Shown here in pieces: positions 1 through 13,100 of a DNA stretch of 64,000 nt. Within the stretch, counting starts at the first letter, position 1; each line of letters starts with the position of its first letter. Source of the stretch: Numida meleagris (Eukaryota; Chordata; Aves; Galliformes; Numididae); NCBI RefSeq assembly GCF_002078875.1, contig NC_034412.1, positions 84,183,491-84,247,490 on the forward strand, given 5' to 3'. A model generated the notes under the pieces. That model saw nothing but the letters and a program-made list of their open reading frames with translations, did not search any database and had not been told where the DNA came from. Both the position numbers and the translations under genes were made by a program.

Positions 1-3000
1 AAAGTGAAGACAATGCTATTTCATAGTTCTGTTAAGATGCAAAAGCTATTGGCTATGGAACCAAAGATAGTCAGAATTATTACTACTATTATTTGAAATC
101 TATATTTCTGTAACTAGTGGGCTCCACAGAACATTACTTACCAGAGAGAGAATAGATGACATAAAGTATTTAAAAGGATATCTACCAGGAGAATGTGGAC
201 TCTTTCTATTCAGGGTGTGCCTGGTGTCAGAGCATGACACAGATGATATCACCATTACTATCTACTAATTGATATGAGGTGAAACAACCATAAAACTTGG
301 GAACCATTTTAATGTTCAGCTGGAAAATTAGTACAAAAAGAATACAAGCACCCAAAAAATCCAAGAAATGTGTAGAAAAGAAATCAAGGAGGAAGTAGCT
401 GATGGGTGTAGTGGTCAGATAGGAATCTGAGGAACATGTAATATAATACTGCTCACCTGAAAGCATTCACAAATCATCAGTCAATTCTGGAATGCCACGA
501 GTTTAAGACATTTTTTGATATAATAAATATAGGACTCCTTTTGTACTTTAAACTCTCAAGATCAGAGCATTTTGAGCCACATTTTTTTATAGTAAGTTGC
601 AAGCCATAATATTATGTTTGAAAAGAATGAAAGCTAAGAGTCTTACTTTGCTCGAGAAAAGAAAAAGAATTTTGAAAAAACACTTGTTGGGTGACTTGAA
701 ATAAAAGTCATAAAATTTGGCAAGGTAGAGAGAGATTGATCTGGAAATTACTGTAGCTGAGAAAAATTTCTGGCAGTCAGCGTGTGAGAATTTGAAAATA
801 CGGTTAGATCATTTTTGTGAAAACAGCAGTAAACATGTATAGGGCTGAAAAAAGCTCTAGTAATTTTAGAGTTCTGATATTTGACTTCTCCACAAATGAT
901 TCCTGTTTTATGAAAAATGTACTTATTACTCATAAATATTAGTTTCATTACTTAGTCCTATAATTTTCAAGAAAAGAGTTTTTCACTTGGCTATGCTTTT
1001 ATCCTGTATGATTTGTCTCATACTATGTTTCCTGTTTGGTTTCGGAACAGAGGCAACATTAAGGAGTATGCTTTTGGTATAAAACTTTTAGGTAAGAGAA
1101 AAAGAATGTAAATGCTTTTTCATCATGAATCCAGTAGTATCAAAAAGACAGATGAAAAAATGTTTAAATCATATAAATCAGACTTTAGCTCTAATTTTTA
1201 ATATCAAAAAGGTTTTACCAACTTGGATGAGTCTGTTTGACTGCTGAAATCAGTAGTGATCTAGGGAGACAAAAAACATATTATATTACACCATCTTGAG
1301 ATGTGGATATAATCTGTTTTGCGGTGGAACCAAAAACATCTTTAAACTCTAATTAGCAATGGTTGATTATGAAAGTTTTTATTTTTGGAGAGAATTTAAG
1401 AATTTTTTAATTCTTTTTTTTCTCTTGAATTGAATGAAGAATCCAGGCTGCTTAGACATTTTCATCGCTGCATTGCTGAATGCTCAAATTGTTTGCTAAA
1501 TAATTATTTTATACATTTTTTATTTTTTTTCTAATGAAAAAAAATGCCCTCCTCCTTTCAGCTAGGCAATTAAATGTCAAGTTTCCTCCTGAAGGGCACA
1601 TTTTATGGAGAAGTTACGAATCTCTGAAATTAAGTTTGTAATGGAAAATGTGACAAACTTGACTATATGCAAAAATACATTCTTAACACTTAATGCATGA
1701 AGGACTGAATATATAAAATGTATTTCCGATGTACTGTACGTTTGTTACATATTAAACACTTAAAAATGGAAAAAGCAGCACCTATTCCAACTTTTTTTAA
1801 AATATTTGCTTAATATAGCCAGAATACATTGAAAATTGTAGGACTGAAGAGTACAGGGTAAGTGTTTAAATAACATCAAATGCAGTAAAATGTTTCATTT
1901 GAAATGTTAAGCAGGTGATAAAAATGTCACTGAGAATTACTATTTGGTTTGCTGTAAAAGAATATAATTAGGAGAAAATGCATAAGGAAAGTTTAATCAC
2001 TAAAGCAGAATTTGCATAAATAAGGTGTGTTTGCATTTGTTCAGATATTCAATTTTGCAGCAGGTCAGAACTTTTACCTATAGCTGAGCTCAGGTGCTGC
2101 AGCACATTGTGGTGGGACTGGACACTTCCATCTTCATAAGCATCAAGATGTGGGAACAGTGCAGCAGCTCATGGCGTGCATTCCTGCCTCCTTTCAGACA
2201 GACTGTGGAATAGAGGTAATACAGGAAAAGTTTCTTCCACACCCTCTTTCAAATATGAACATGCCAGAGGAGACAGAAGAAAACTGAAGGCAATGTGAAT
2301 CTCCTTCAAGAGAGGGCGGCAAAGAGGAAGAGAGGCTGGCAAAGAAGATTTAAAGAGAAATATGCCTGGCACCTTTAGGCAGTGATTAGACTTCGTCACT
2401 AAAAAAAGAAAGGAAAAAAATTGAATTGAAGGGAGATATAACTCATGGGTGAGTAATATGGTCTGTCCACTCATTAGACAAACGGAAAATACATGTGCTC
2501 TACATGTTGCCTTGTAGCTCTCATTTTTAAGTTCAGGAAGGCACAAAGAGACTTGAGGGACACTTTGATCCTAGGTCCTTAATACAATTTAATGGTTTTG
2601 ATATAAATGATATTCGTGGGACAAGCATAATTTTAGAAGCTAAAATAAAGCAATTAGTATTATCAATTCATATACTCCTATTTCTAGAGATTTTGCAGTT
2701 TCCTCTCCACTGACATACACTATTTTTTTCCTCCAGTTGTCTATGATTAATTACTCTTTCCATCTCAGAAGGAGGAGAGTATCTTGCCTTCTGTCCTACT
2801 AGCATCCTCCTGAATGCTCACTTCTGTTTTCTCTCAAAATACTTACTCAGCTACCTTGCCTGCCTTTGCTGACACCATTGAGTTACTGTGCAAGGAGAAA
2901 GGTCTTTTCTTTCATTAAATAACAGTCCTCATTATTATTTTGAGAGCAAATGTGAGTTGCTGCTACTTCCTCTATCCTTTTCCTCAAGGCATAAGATGTT

Positions 3001-6000
3001 TTAATTGCCCTGCCATTTCTTCTTTCTCCTCAAGATCAGTTTCATTTTCGGTAGGTAGACTTAGACAAGTCTTGGATTTGACTCAGTTAAAAACTCTGTA
3101 TGTTTGGCCTCTGTATCATGGAAGCACAAACAAAGCAGCTAAACACTGTGGAAAGTTGTTGTTCTGTGTTTTCACTGGCCATGCACAAATTTCTGCAGTG
3201 TAGAACCCAAACATATTTTGTTTTGAATGGTGTCTGCTGGAACGACATACTTTGTGGTCATATGCTAAACTGTGAGTAGACTATAAACTACTGTTAACTT
3301 CTTTTTGCTCTTCTCAGTAGTTATTCTTGTTCTTGGTAGTGGGATCCAGTCTAAAGTTCAGACTCTGTCTAGATCCTGCTAAGAACGATCTGGAGAAGAG
3401 ACAGAATTGCAAGAATTTCAGTACTGGTATTTGATTGTTACAACCTCTTCACATTAACCTTGAACCCATTCATTCTTCTCCTTTCTACTTTTGTTGTTGA
3501 AAAGCAAACAAACAAAGTCCATGCACAGAAGTTTCACTTTTTTACTTAATAGCTTTTCTTCTTTAAAAGCTGATGACTTGTTATGAAATAATATTCCACT
3601 TTTATTGAAAGTTTTCCTTGCCTTTGTTAAAATAACTGTTGAGCACAGTTATTTCTTAACCAACAGCTTTATTGGTTTAATTGTCTCTACTTAAAAACTT
3701 ATGCACAGCCTTCCAAGCTGCATTAAGCTCACTAAATTTGCATTTGGACTCAACTTTAAGCTACCAAAAATACAGATGTTCGAGTACCATATGCTTTACA
3801 ACACTACAGGTAGAAGCAGTAACTGAGCTGTATGTAGATGGCTAGCACGAAATCTTTAAATATTTTATAGTATATATTTTTTCATATAAAAGGGAGTGAT
3901 AGAGTATTTATTACGTATAGGCAGTATGTAGGCCTACTGTATATTTGATATTCTATCAGAGGAGTGTTTTAATATTCTGTGAAAGGCTGGTGCTTTTAAC
4001 GACAGTTTAATCTACCAGACTTTTTAAATGTCTTGGTTTCATTTATTCTATGCTTCATATTTTCAAATTTTGTATCCTACATTCCAGATCCTTTCTTTTC
4101 ATGGTGGTAGTGGCTTTATAGAAGCATGTGTATCCGTGAAAGGAGAATTATCAACATATTAGTAGTCAGATTTTAGCCATTCTGGTACAATACAGGAGAA
4201 CACAGGAAGCAGAATGGATATTTTATTTCCTTCCTAACATAGGGATATTTCTGAAATTTGTAATAAATACGGCAGATAATTACAATGTCTCTACTTTTCT
4301 CATAAAGAGTATTGGAACCCTTAACTGGAAAAGCCCATAGAATTTTTCTGTTTAACTGAAGTTCTAACTTGATGCCCTGTTAAAACAATGTTGGTTATTC
4401 CTGGAGTGTTACCAGGTGTTGAAAACCACCTTGTCTTATTCATGCTGAACTTAGTCTCCTTAAATGTAAGTCCTCAAGCAGACTGTTGGATGTCATATAA
4501 AAGGCAACAGAATTTGCTGTGATTAAAAGTGAAGCTGTTGGGACACGACCTTTTAACACTGTGTTTATTAACATGAATGGAAAGATCTCTAATAACCTTT
4601 TCTTGAACAGAGCCGTAATTATGAGGAGAATTAGTAGATGAAAATAAGGATATCACAACTGGTGTCAGATAGAATATAAATAAAAGAAGTAAAGCAAAGT
4701 AGAATGCATTTAGTCAGCATTTTTTCTTTTAATTTTGACTGCTTTTAATAAATGTTTGTATAATGTTCTGAACAGGTGCTTTAAGGTCTGATTTTAGTTT
4801 CACAGCAGTGGGTGAGATATCACTAATCACTCTCAGAGAGAGAGAAGTAGATAATATAAAGATAAAAGAGCGTTTTAGAAGTAAACATATTTACTTCATG
4901 ACAGTTTCTTTCATGCTTACATTTCCTACTTTCCTGATGATCCAGAGACATCTCTACCCTGGCAATCAGAAGATTTGACTTCTATCATAAATTTGCTGCA
5001 GGACTCTGGATAAATACAATGTTCAGTGTACTCTAGGTGACGGAGTGATTATAAACACATCCACATCACATTACTGTTTCCAACATCCGTAACAGTAAGA
5101 AAGATTCATAAGCCCACGGTAAAATGGAGGCACAAATCTTCTCAATCTAGACATGCTCAAGGTAAGTTGGCATTGTCTCCAAACTAGGGATGTAATATGA
5201 CATTGTTTACTACTGTTATTCAGTAAAGACAATTCATGATGTCTATTCCCTTACCAAATCTCGAGCAGTCTGAGAGGCAGGCTTCAACTGCTCACTGCAG
5301 AATGAACTAACTTTGGTCAAATTCATCTAGCCATTTAGAAAAGACAACAGCTCCATCAGAAACCTGCTGATAGCCAAACAGAACAGCCCAGCTCCATGCT
5401 CTGTGTAAAAATGCTCTGTATCCTTTTATAAATAGGTCAGATTAGTATGGTTATAATTACTTAAGGTTTAACTTTGGTAGGAACCAGAGCTCAGTTCCAT
5501 GCTTTTCATCATACTGGGTGGGCAAAAATGAAATGTTTGTCAGTGGTGTGCTTTCCTTAAATCTGAGTCAAGTGACAAAGTTTCAGACAATCTTGTTGCA
5601 GGTTCTCTTAACATCTGCTTCGGTTATTTGCTCGTTGTTTTGACGTCCTTACAATCAGTGCTTTAAGAGCACACTGACATATAAATTAATGTACACTGGA
5701 GACAGGTCTAACCTATTAGAAATGTAGGTACAACAGGATTATAAATGTTACTTGATACCTTAAAAAGCCCAAGATACCTGACCGGTGTGTAGGTTCTGCT
5801 GCTTGATGTAGTCAGGTGATAACATATGTACACTCGTGTTGCCTACTTCAGCAAGTGTCAAAAGTTCATACTAAGTACTACATAAATTATCACCTAATTA
5901 AATGCTGTTATGGTTTGGATTGGGAGGGAAGTGTAAACTTGATTCTCCTTAGAGAGCTATATGCAGAAATATGATGTAGAATTAATTTTACGAATAAAGG

Positions 6001-7354
6001 TCAAAGATCAAAGTCTGAACGTATTTGTTGGAAGGAGGAGCTGGAAGGGAATCTTTGCTTCCTTAATTAAATCCTTTTCTGCTCATGAAAACACCAAGAG
6101 GTTAATTTGGTTTTATGCGTGCTCCTCCGTTCTGTTGCAGAGATGTCAGGAGCATGGTTCTGTTACTGGCACTACTTATACCTCAAAGGCTTTCTGAACT
6201 TCCCATTACTATTCTTACATCAGTATTTAATTAATCATAGTTATGTCTTTCTGGGTACTTTGTTAATAACACATGAATATTGTAATAGACGCTGCTAAAA
6301 TTATCTATTGGAGATATATTCACCTGGATGTTGAAGCTTAATATTAAATGTAATTATGGAACTATCTTATCTGAAGATGATATATGTGTATACTTGTGTG
6401 TCTATCAGTTTACCATGCTCGTACAAACCATCCAGATGTGTTATTTGTGTGTTAGACTTGAAGATATGTGTACTTCTGCTGGGCAAGTGATGATGCTGTC
6501 CTGGATGGCTAGGAATTTTAAAATGTAAAATCTGCATTAGTCCAAGGAAATATTTAAGATCAATGATAATCTTTGGACATGTGAGAATTGGGAATAAACT
6601 TTAGAACAATTTTAGCTGTAATTTATTTGAATTCATCACCTGGAATAATAATTTTCTCTCTTCCATTTGTTCCAGTGGCTTAGGTGACAATATCAGAACT
6701 GTGAAAAATATTTTTTTGTGTGATTGTACCACTGCATCCTTCAGCTTTTGGCTTACATATTTTAAAGAGGCCCAAAGTTGGTTGTTAATGCAGAGCTCTA
6801 TACCATTTTGCTACTTCATATTAAAATGTCCTTTAGAGCAGGGACAGCATTTAACCATATTTTAATATATCTAGCAAAATGTAGTTTCAGTAGTGAATGA
6901 AATTTTCAGCCACTGCTGAAGTGAAATAAAACCTGGTAATATTTGTGGTCTCTCAAAGAGAGGGAAACAGTAGAAGCTATGGAACTAAAGTGAGAAAGTG
7001 AGGATAAGTTTTAAGAAGCACTTTTAAAGGGACCAAACTATGTGTTTTTGGGCAATAGAGAGATTTTTCTAAAGCAGTCTGTGGTTGTACCACCAAAAAC
7101 AACAAGGAAGTCAACATTAGCAGTGTGACAGTTACAACATTGATTCAGAAAAGTATATGCTAGTTTATTTTTTCCTCAAACTAGACAGCTACCAGCTGAA
7201 GGCAGCTGAACACCTACAGACATCTGTGTTAAAACAACACATGCTAGTGGAAAGAAATACTAAGTGAAGTGGGGGGAAAGAAATAGTCAAACACAAAGAA
7301 GCAAGATAGACAAACAGTTTGTTATACCCACATGCCTTCTTCTCTGCCCTTCAG
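1..7354. other. AT-rich unique DNA, no gene recognised
   Basis: I see no repeat family, RNA gene or recognisable coding exon here. The sequence is AT-rich with short A and T runs, for example around 1380-1540. The longest open frame (minus strand, 2169-2546, 125 codons) has no recognisable domain and is within chance expectation. The block at about 1555-1750 is free of simple repeats and rather balanced in composition, so it would be a reasonable place to look for conservation, but nothing in the bases proves function. Confidence 0.6.
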
Positions 7355-7512
7355 GAAGATAGAGAGGGGAAAATGCCAGTAATAGTGGCAAGCAGTTTTC
7401 CACATTACAAAGACCAGCGCTATCATAACTGGCAACTTAGGGAGTCTATAATTTATAAAGATGCCGACAACTGTGCCACTGGTGGGGCCAAGTTTCTTCT
7501 TCTCCTTTCCAG
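7355..7512 (+). other. exon-like interval (very tentative)
   Basis: The interval is preceded by a pyrimidine stretch ending in CAG (7341-7354) and followed by a donor-like CAG|GTGAAG at 7510-7518. It is 158 bp long and open in one frame throughout. I do not recognise the translation, and a TGA follows immediately after the donor in that frame. A non-coding transcript exon or pure chance are both possible. Chance is the more likely of the two. Confidence 0.12.
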
Positions 7513-9770
7513 GTGAAGTCTGAAGCATGTTGGCATACCTGTGTTGGAAAATTTGTATTGGCATTACCAATGCCAGTAACCTAGTTACGCATTTAGACTC
7601 TTGATTGAAAGAGAGAGGAGCTGTTTGCAGAGTTCTTGAAGATGGGTGACACTGAACCATTTCAGTGTATAAGTAATTATATTTTCCTTGACTTTTATGG
7701 AGTTTTTTCTTCCATTTATTTTGCATGATGTTCTTTTACGTATGACTTTTCCAATTAACAAGTAACTAAGGGCAAAAATTATACACATATATCTGCAGGT
7801 ACAAGGAAATGTGCTTAATCAGAGAGCAAGCATTGTATAGCTGGAGATGCTGCTCGGTAAGTAAGGCCAGACCAAATGGTTTTTATACTGCTTTACACTG
7901 CTTTTTTTTCATGTGTCAGTGTGTGAATTCCACTGAAAAGGGGAATATCAGTTTTTACTTTAACCTTGAACTCTATATTGCAGCTTCTGTTGTAGTACTT
8001 CTACACTGCAAAATTGTGTATTCTGCTATTTTTGTACCACAGAACTGAAAAGAGGGTAACACCTACTGTAGGAGAGGATAATCAATGCTACATTACTATG
8101 AACATCTCTGCACTTCTCTAACACTGGCATATTAGCAGGGTAGCAGTATGCCCTAAAATGATCCCAGATTTCTTCAGAGATGAGGCTGCTTCACACATTT
8201 AGAGACTACCTGAATTACCTGTCTCTGTGTCCTCTTCTTCATGAAGTGCTGCTGGCATGAGTGCAGGTGAGGGAATGAGGGCTTACCAACCAGCATTTCC
8301 TCATTTCTTAAGTACTTAAAGTACTGCAGCCTAATGATGCTTAACTAACTAAGGCTTGTAAAATGAGCAACGTTGTGGAAATGTAACGCATTATCAGTTT
8401 TCAGGGCTATTCTGCAATTGCTTGCAACTGCTGACAAGCCCAACTTCCTTCTTACGGACTGTGGATCTGCTTTTGTTCAATACAAGATTCAGGTAACACT
8501 GACAGAGTGCCCAGCAGTCACTTAACTCTTTTGTCATTTTCAGGCTGCTCTGTTGTGTTGATTCCATGAATGTTTAGAGTCTGCTGGAAGAAAGAAAGCT
8601 GCTTTAAATTGCTACAAGGTGGGTGGTGATCTTTGAGTTGTCTCAAAGAACAGGAAAATCATGAGTGACCTTGTAGCAGCTAGTTCTCCCCTTTTGTATC
8701 AGACAGAGATTTAGGATGAAATTCATTTGATGATATCTGGATCTCTTTTACTTCAGTGAAAGAACAGTTGAGTCCCATCAGTTGTCTGCAGAGCATGGTC
8801 TACAAGCTCTGCCACTTGTTACCACCATCACTGTGTAACAGAGCTTTGTGCCTTTGTTTTCTCATCTCATTATTTTGAGGCCTCCACTTGTACAGATTTG
8901 GACTTCTTTTGGCAAGGGAGCAACTAAAAGGCGGAAGACTAGTGTTCTCTCGGTCTCTGTTTTCTGTATGCACAAGCCAGCCAATAGTATCTGTTGTAAG
9001 TTTTGTTAAAAGACAGACTGGATAATACAAGTATACTGACATGGAAGAAACTCTACGGTCTCCTACTTCAAGGTCTTAAGCAAAGAGGAACATACACCTC
9101 TGGACCATGTTTGGTTTACTAATCTTTCAGTTTCCCAGCTAAAACTTAGGATCAGTCAGAGTGCTAAAAATCCGCACTGGACTCACAGCCAGTGTGTCTG
9201 CAATGCTTCTTTCAGCACACACAAACTGAGTTTAAGGACCTGGAAAGCAGTTCAGAAATGTGCTGGCCCAAAAGCAAAAATAAACCATGCACAGTATGTC
9301 ACATTAGCTCTTAACTGTCTCCAGGAAGTGAAGTGTTTGACAGAGAAAGATATTTGTTTGTGTCCTCATTTGATTCATGTTTCAGGGAAAGAATTGATGT
9401 CATACCCCCAGTGGAGCACATCCATACATCAAGGGGAGGATACCGCAGCCTACAGGATGTCATCTTCCTGCAGCCTCCTCCCTGCTTCCCTGGGGAGGCG
9501 AAGTGCCATGCAAGTGAAGAAGACTTTAGAAAAGGGGTGAATTTCTTTTTTTTTTTTTAATTTTCAGCTTTGACAGGAATGTTTGAGATGGCAAAGGAAA
9601 CACATTGCACCCTCTCTGAATCATCTTGCTGGATAGCCAGAGAGACTTCCTGAATTCTTCAAGATGGCATGCCTTCCTAATCTTTGTTCCTTCTCCCCAA
9701 AGACATGCTGCTGACTGCTGCTGAGCCCTCCCAAGTGCTTGGATGCACCATGGCTGACCTGATGAGAAGG
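7513..9770. other. unique DNA, no gene recognised
   Basis: No repeat family or gene is recognised. A short perfect inverted repeat lies at 7559-7575 (TGGCATT, 3-base loop, AATGCCA). A run of T at about 9547-9560 precedes the CR1 fragment. Small open frames at 9328-9560 are in two overlapping registers and show no known domain. Confidence 0.55.
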
Positions 9771-10170
9771 CTCTGGAGAAGAGAAGGCTCTGGGCAGACC
9801 TCATTATAGCCTTCCAAGACTCGAAGGGAGCATATAAACAGGAGGAGGTATGACTGTTTACATGGGTGGATAGCAATAGGACAAGGGGGAATGGTTTTAA
9901 ACTGAGACAGGAGAGGTTTAGGTTAGATATTAGGAGGAAGTTTTTCATGCAGAGGGTGGTGATGTGCTGCAACAGGTTGCCCAAGGAGGCTGTGGATGCC
10001 CCATCCCTGGAGGCATTCAAGGCCAGGCTGGATGTGGCTCTGTGCAGCCTGGTCTAGTGGTTGGCGACCCTGCACTCAGCAGAGGGGTTGAAACTTGATG
10101 ATCTTTGAGGTTCTTTTCAACCCAGGTCATTCTATGATTCTTTGATTCTATGATTCTGTGATTCTATGAT
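9771..10170 (+). mobile_element. CR1 LINE, 5'-truncated 3' end
   Basis: This is the 3' end of a chicken-repeat-1 non-LTR retrotransposon. It starts with the conserved segment CTCTGGAGAAGAGAAGGCTC, continues through the end of ORF2 (a 63-codon remnant at 9866-10057 with RTRGNGFKL and LPKEAVDAPSLEAFKARLD), and then the 3' UTR. It ends in repeated ATTCTATG-like units at about 10130-10170, the family's hallmark. CR1 copies are normally 5'-truncated like this. No intact reverse transcriptase or endonuclease remains, so the copy is inactive. Confidence 0.93.
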
Positions 10171-13100
10171 GAACCAGTCATTCAGATCTGGACTGCCATC
10201 TACTCCCAAAGTAGACAGCAAGTTGACTGATTCTGTATGGGATAAAATGGATGGGATCAGTAATATAAATATTTCTGTATTAGGAAGTGATGAGTTATTT
10301 GTGGTGGATATCTTCCTTTGGCACCTAAATTTCCACTCACTGTCTCCTCTAGGTAGGAAAACATGGAGAAATGCTAGTAAAGGCCTCCACAGACTTAGTA
10401 TAAATAAGGAACAACTCCGTAGAGAAGTCTGTGAATTTACCCTCACAGGTAGGCCAGAAGAGGCTGGATCCAGAGTATACTTATAAAAGATGGCTGATAA
10501 AATAATATTAATAGAAGTCTATAATGCACACAATTCATTTTCTGATTTCTGATTTGATTCCTTATTTGTTTTCACTGTGTCACAGATGTACTTTTTAAGG
10601 ATACTCTCTCAGACTACCTCAATGGTAGCTTTCCTGGCAGAGAATAATAAAACTTAGTGTTAGTGGATCAAATCTGTAGAAAGAATTTGAAGGAATTTGC
10701 TAATGTGCTAGTTCGTGAGCCATCATAACTCTTCCTTTCTTTGTCTCACCTTCAAATTCATCTTTTTTTTCTTTCTTCTTTCTTTCTGACAGAAAGAGTA
10801 CCAGAACATTGTAAGAAACCTGCGCTGAAGTCTTGTTGTATTATCTCTCCATACTGCTGTGATTGAGATGGGTTTTTTGATGAGGAGGTAGCTCCAGGGA
10901 TTCGTTGAAGATGTGAGTGTGTTTTCATGCCCCAGAATATTTCTTCATCTATTTTAAGGTGAGCAGATATGCTAAAGCACTAAAAATAAATATTTAAAAA
11001 TACTTTACCTCAAAATACCAATCCATCAGCAGCAGAGGGTAAAAGAACTTTTAAAGGGATCTTTACCTTGCATCATACTCCAAGCAGAACCTCAGATTTA
11101 CAAGCTTGTGGTTAAGACAGATCTAGCTGAGCTGCTACCTCAGCTGGCATCACAGGAGGGGACAGGTATTCTTCAGGTTGCTTGAACTCTTGGCATCAGT
11201 GTTGCAGGTCTCAGCATAGCATGGGAGTTTCCAGTCTTTTCTCACAATACAGCACACTTCACAAAGGCTGTCTTATTGGTCACAGTGCCAGGTAGAGGCT
11301 TTTGCTGACAGTGCCTCTTACACTGCTGTGGCCATGGCAATGGTTGTGTTTCTGCACAATGTTAGCAAAATGGGTGCTGTTTTCCCCACAAAGAAACATG
11401 TTTCCCCTTTGAAAAACACGAATCCCATCACCAACTTGTTCTTTTGCCTTTATTTACTCACTTTCAGGTCTTCTACTTTCCACAGCTGGGCACTGGGAAG
11501 GAGCCAGCTGTGTGGCTAACCAGTTCTCCACGGAGTGACAGAACCCAACCACAGCTTGGGCACTTCAGGTGGAGATGCCCACTGCTTCCCTGAAAGGAGC
11601 ATCAGATGGAGAAGTAAAGAAAGGACTCCTCACAGCTGCTGGGCACTATCAGCACTAACCAGCAGGATGATCTGGGTTTCTGCTGCCCTCTGCCAGACAG
11701 CAGCGTTTTGATCGCAAGTCTGTGCCCTGTGGTTATGGCAGGACTTCAAATAACTACTTGGTGTTTGAAATTCAGGCACAGCCCACTTATTTGGATATTT
11801 CAAGCTGCAAGTTTCAGCTGAACCCCTAAGCAGCAATTGGGTTTAAACAATGAGGAGAGCTTTCCCCAGGTATGTAAAAGCTAGGAGAACTGATGCAGTA
11901 TTCACAGGTAGTTTGCTCTGTGTTGAATGAAATCCAGAGATCCTCTGCTGTAGGGCTTACACACTGCAATTTACATCTGCAAATATATATGTACTCAGTA
12001 AATACTTTGAATGCTTATGCTCCACATAAACAAAATGTCCTGTCTAAAGTCATGGTAAGTATGGAGAATTCTTCATTACCACTGTACAATTTCAGTTTTA
12101 ACTTCCAACTTACTACTACAGAGAACTTAGTCTCTTAAGGAAAACTTATGATCTTAAGACCAAAGACCAAATCCATTTTTAAAATTTGTGACTTGAGCAA
12201 CAACTGTACTGAAGATAAGCAGTGTTTCATTAAAAAAGCAAATACCTCCGTGAACACAGAATACGTAAATATTTCAGCTTGTTTGTCTTATGCTGTGGGT
12301 GATACCCAGTCTTGAAAAATGTAGGGGCAGAGAGGAGAATTGTGAGCTATAAATGATGATATAAAACAGCAAAACAATAATCTAACACAAGAGCAGTCAG
12401 TGTCTGGGGTTTTGCTGAGCAAATGTGTCCCTGTTTCATACAGAAATACATTCTTGTTACTGGGACAGGGTCAGCTGAACGTTGGTGGTCATGAGGGCCT
12501 GCAGGGGGTTGGGTTGGAGGTTATTTTTGGTTCTAAGTGGGACATCTTATCTTGCTGTAAGTTCATGTATTCCTTCATCAGTGGCCTCAGTGTGCTGGGG
12601 AGAGCTTCTTCACTGTCATGAAGCAGCAAAGCCTGAAAGCAGTAGAAAAGGGGCTCATGGTATGCCTTAAATCCTGGGAGTGGTAAAGAAAACCAATCCA
12701 AGGATCGTCTTCAATAGATAAGGGTTTATATCCACATAGCAGAAACTGAGAATAATGCAACAAGGAGCAAGTAATCCTCAGTGATGATTACTTGCTACAC
12801 AAAAAGCTTTCAATGTATGTCTCTCCTCTAACTCAGCCACTGTTTTCGGGATGTTTTGTGACACCACAAAGCAGCTGTTCTTTACTCTTCTGACTAAGAC
12901 ATTTATATTCAACCCTGACATTTTAATCTAATAAAGAAAAAAAAAAAGTATTTTACCTCCTTGCAGTATAAACAGAGAACCTCTATATAATGGGCATCTG
13001 TGGAATATGGAATTAATCCCACTAGCGCGGAAAAACCTTCATAACTCTCTTGCGGCTCCATCATTCTTTGAGTTATGAGGTCTTCCTCTCACTTGTGGGA

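Noticed and set aside
9526..10020. 164-codon minus-strand open frame
   Set aside because: It runs antisense through the CR1 3' end and the adjoining T run. Its length is explained by CR1 composition and it has no domain.
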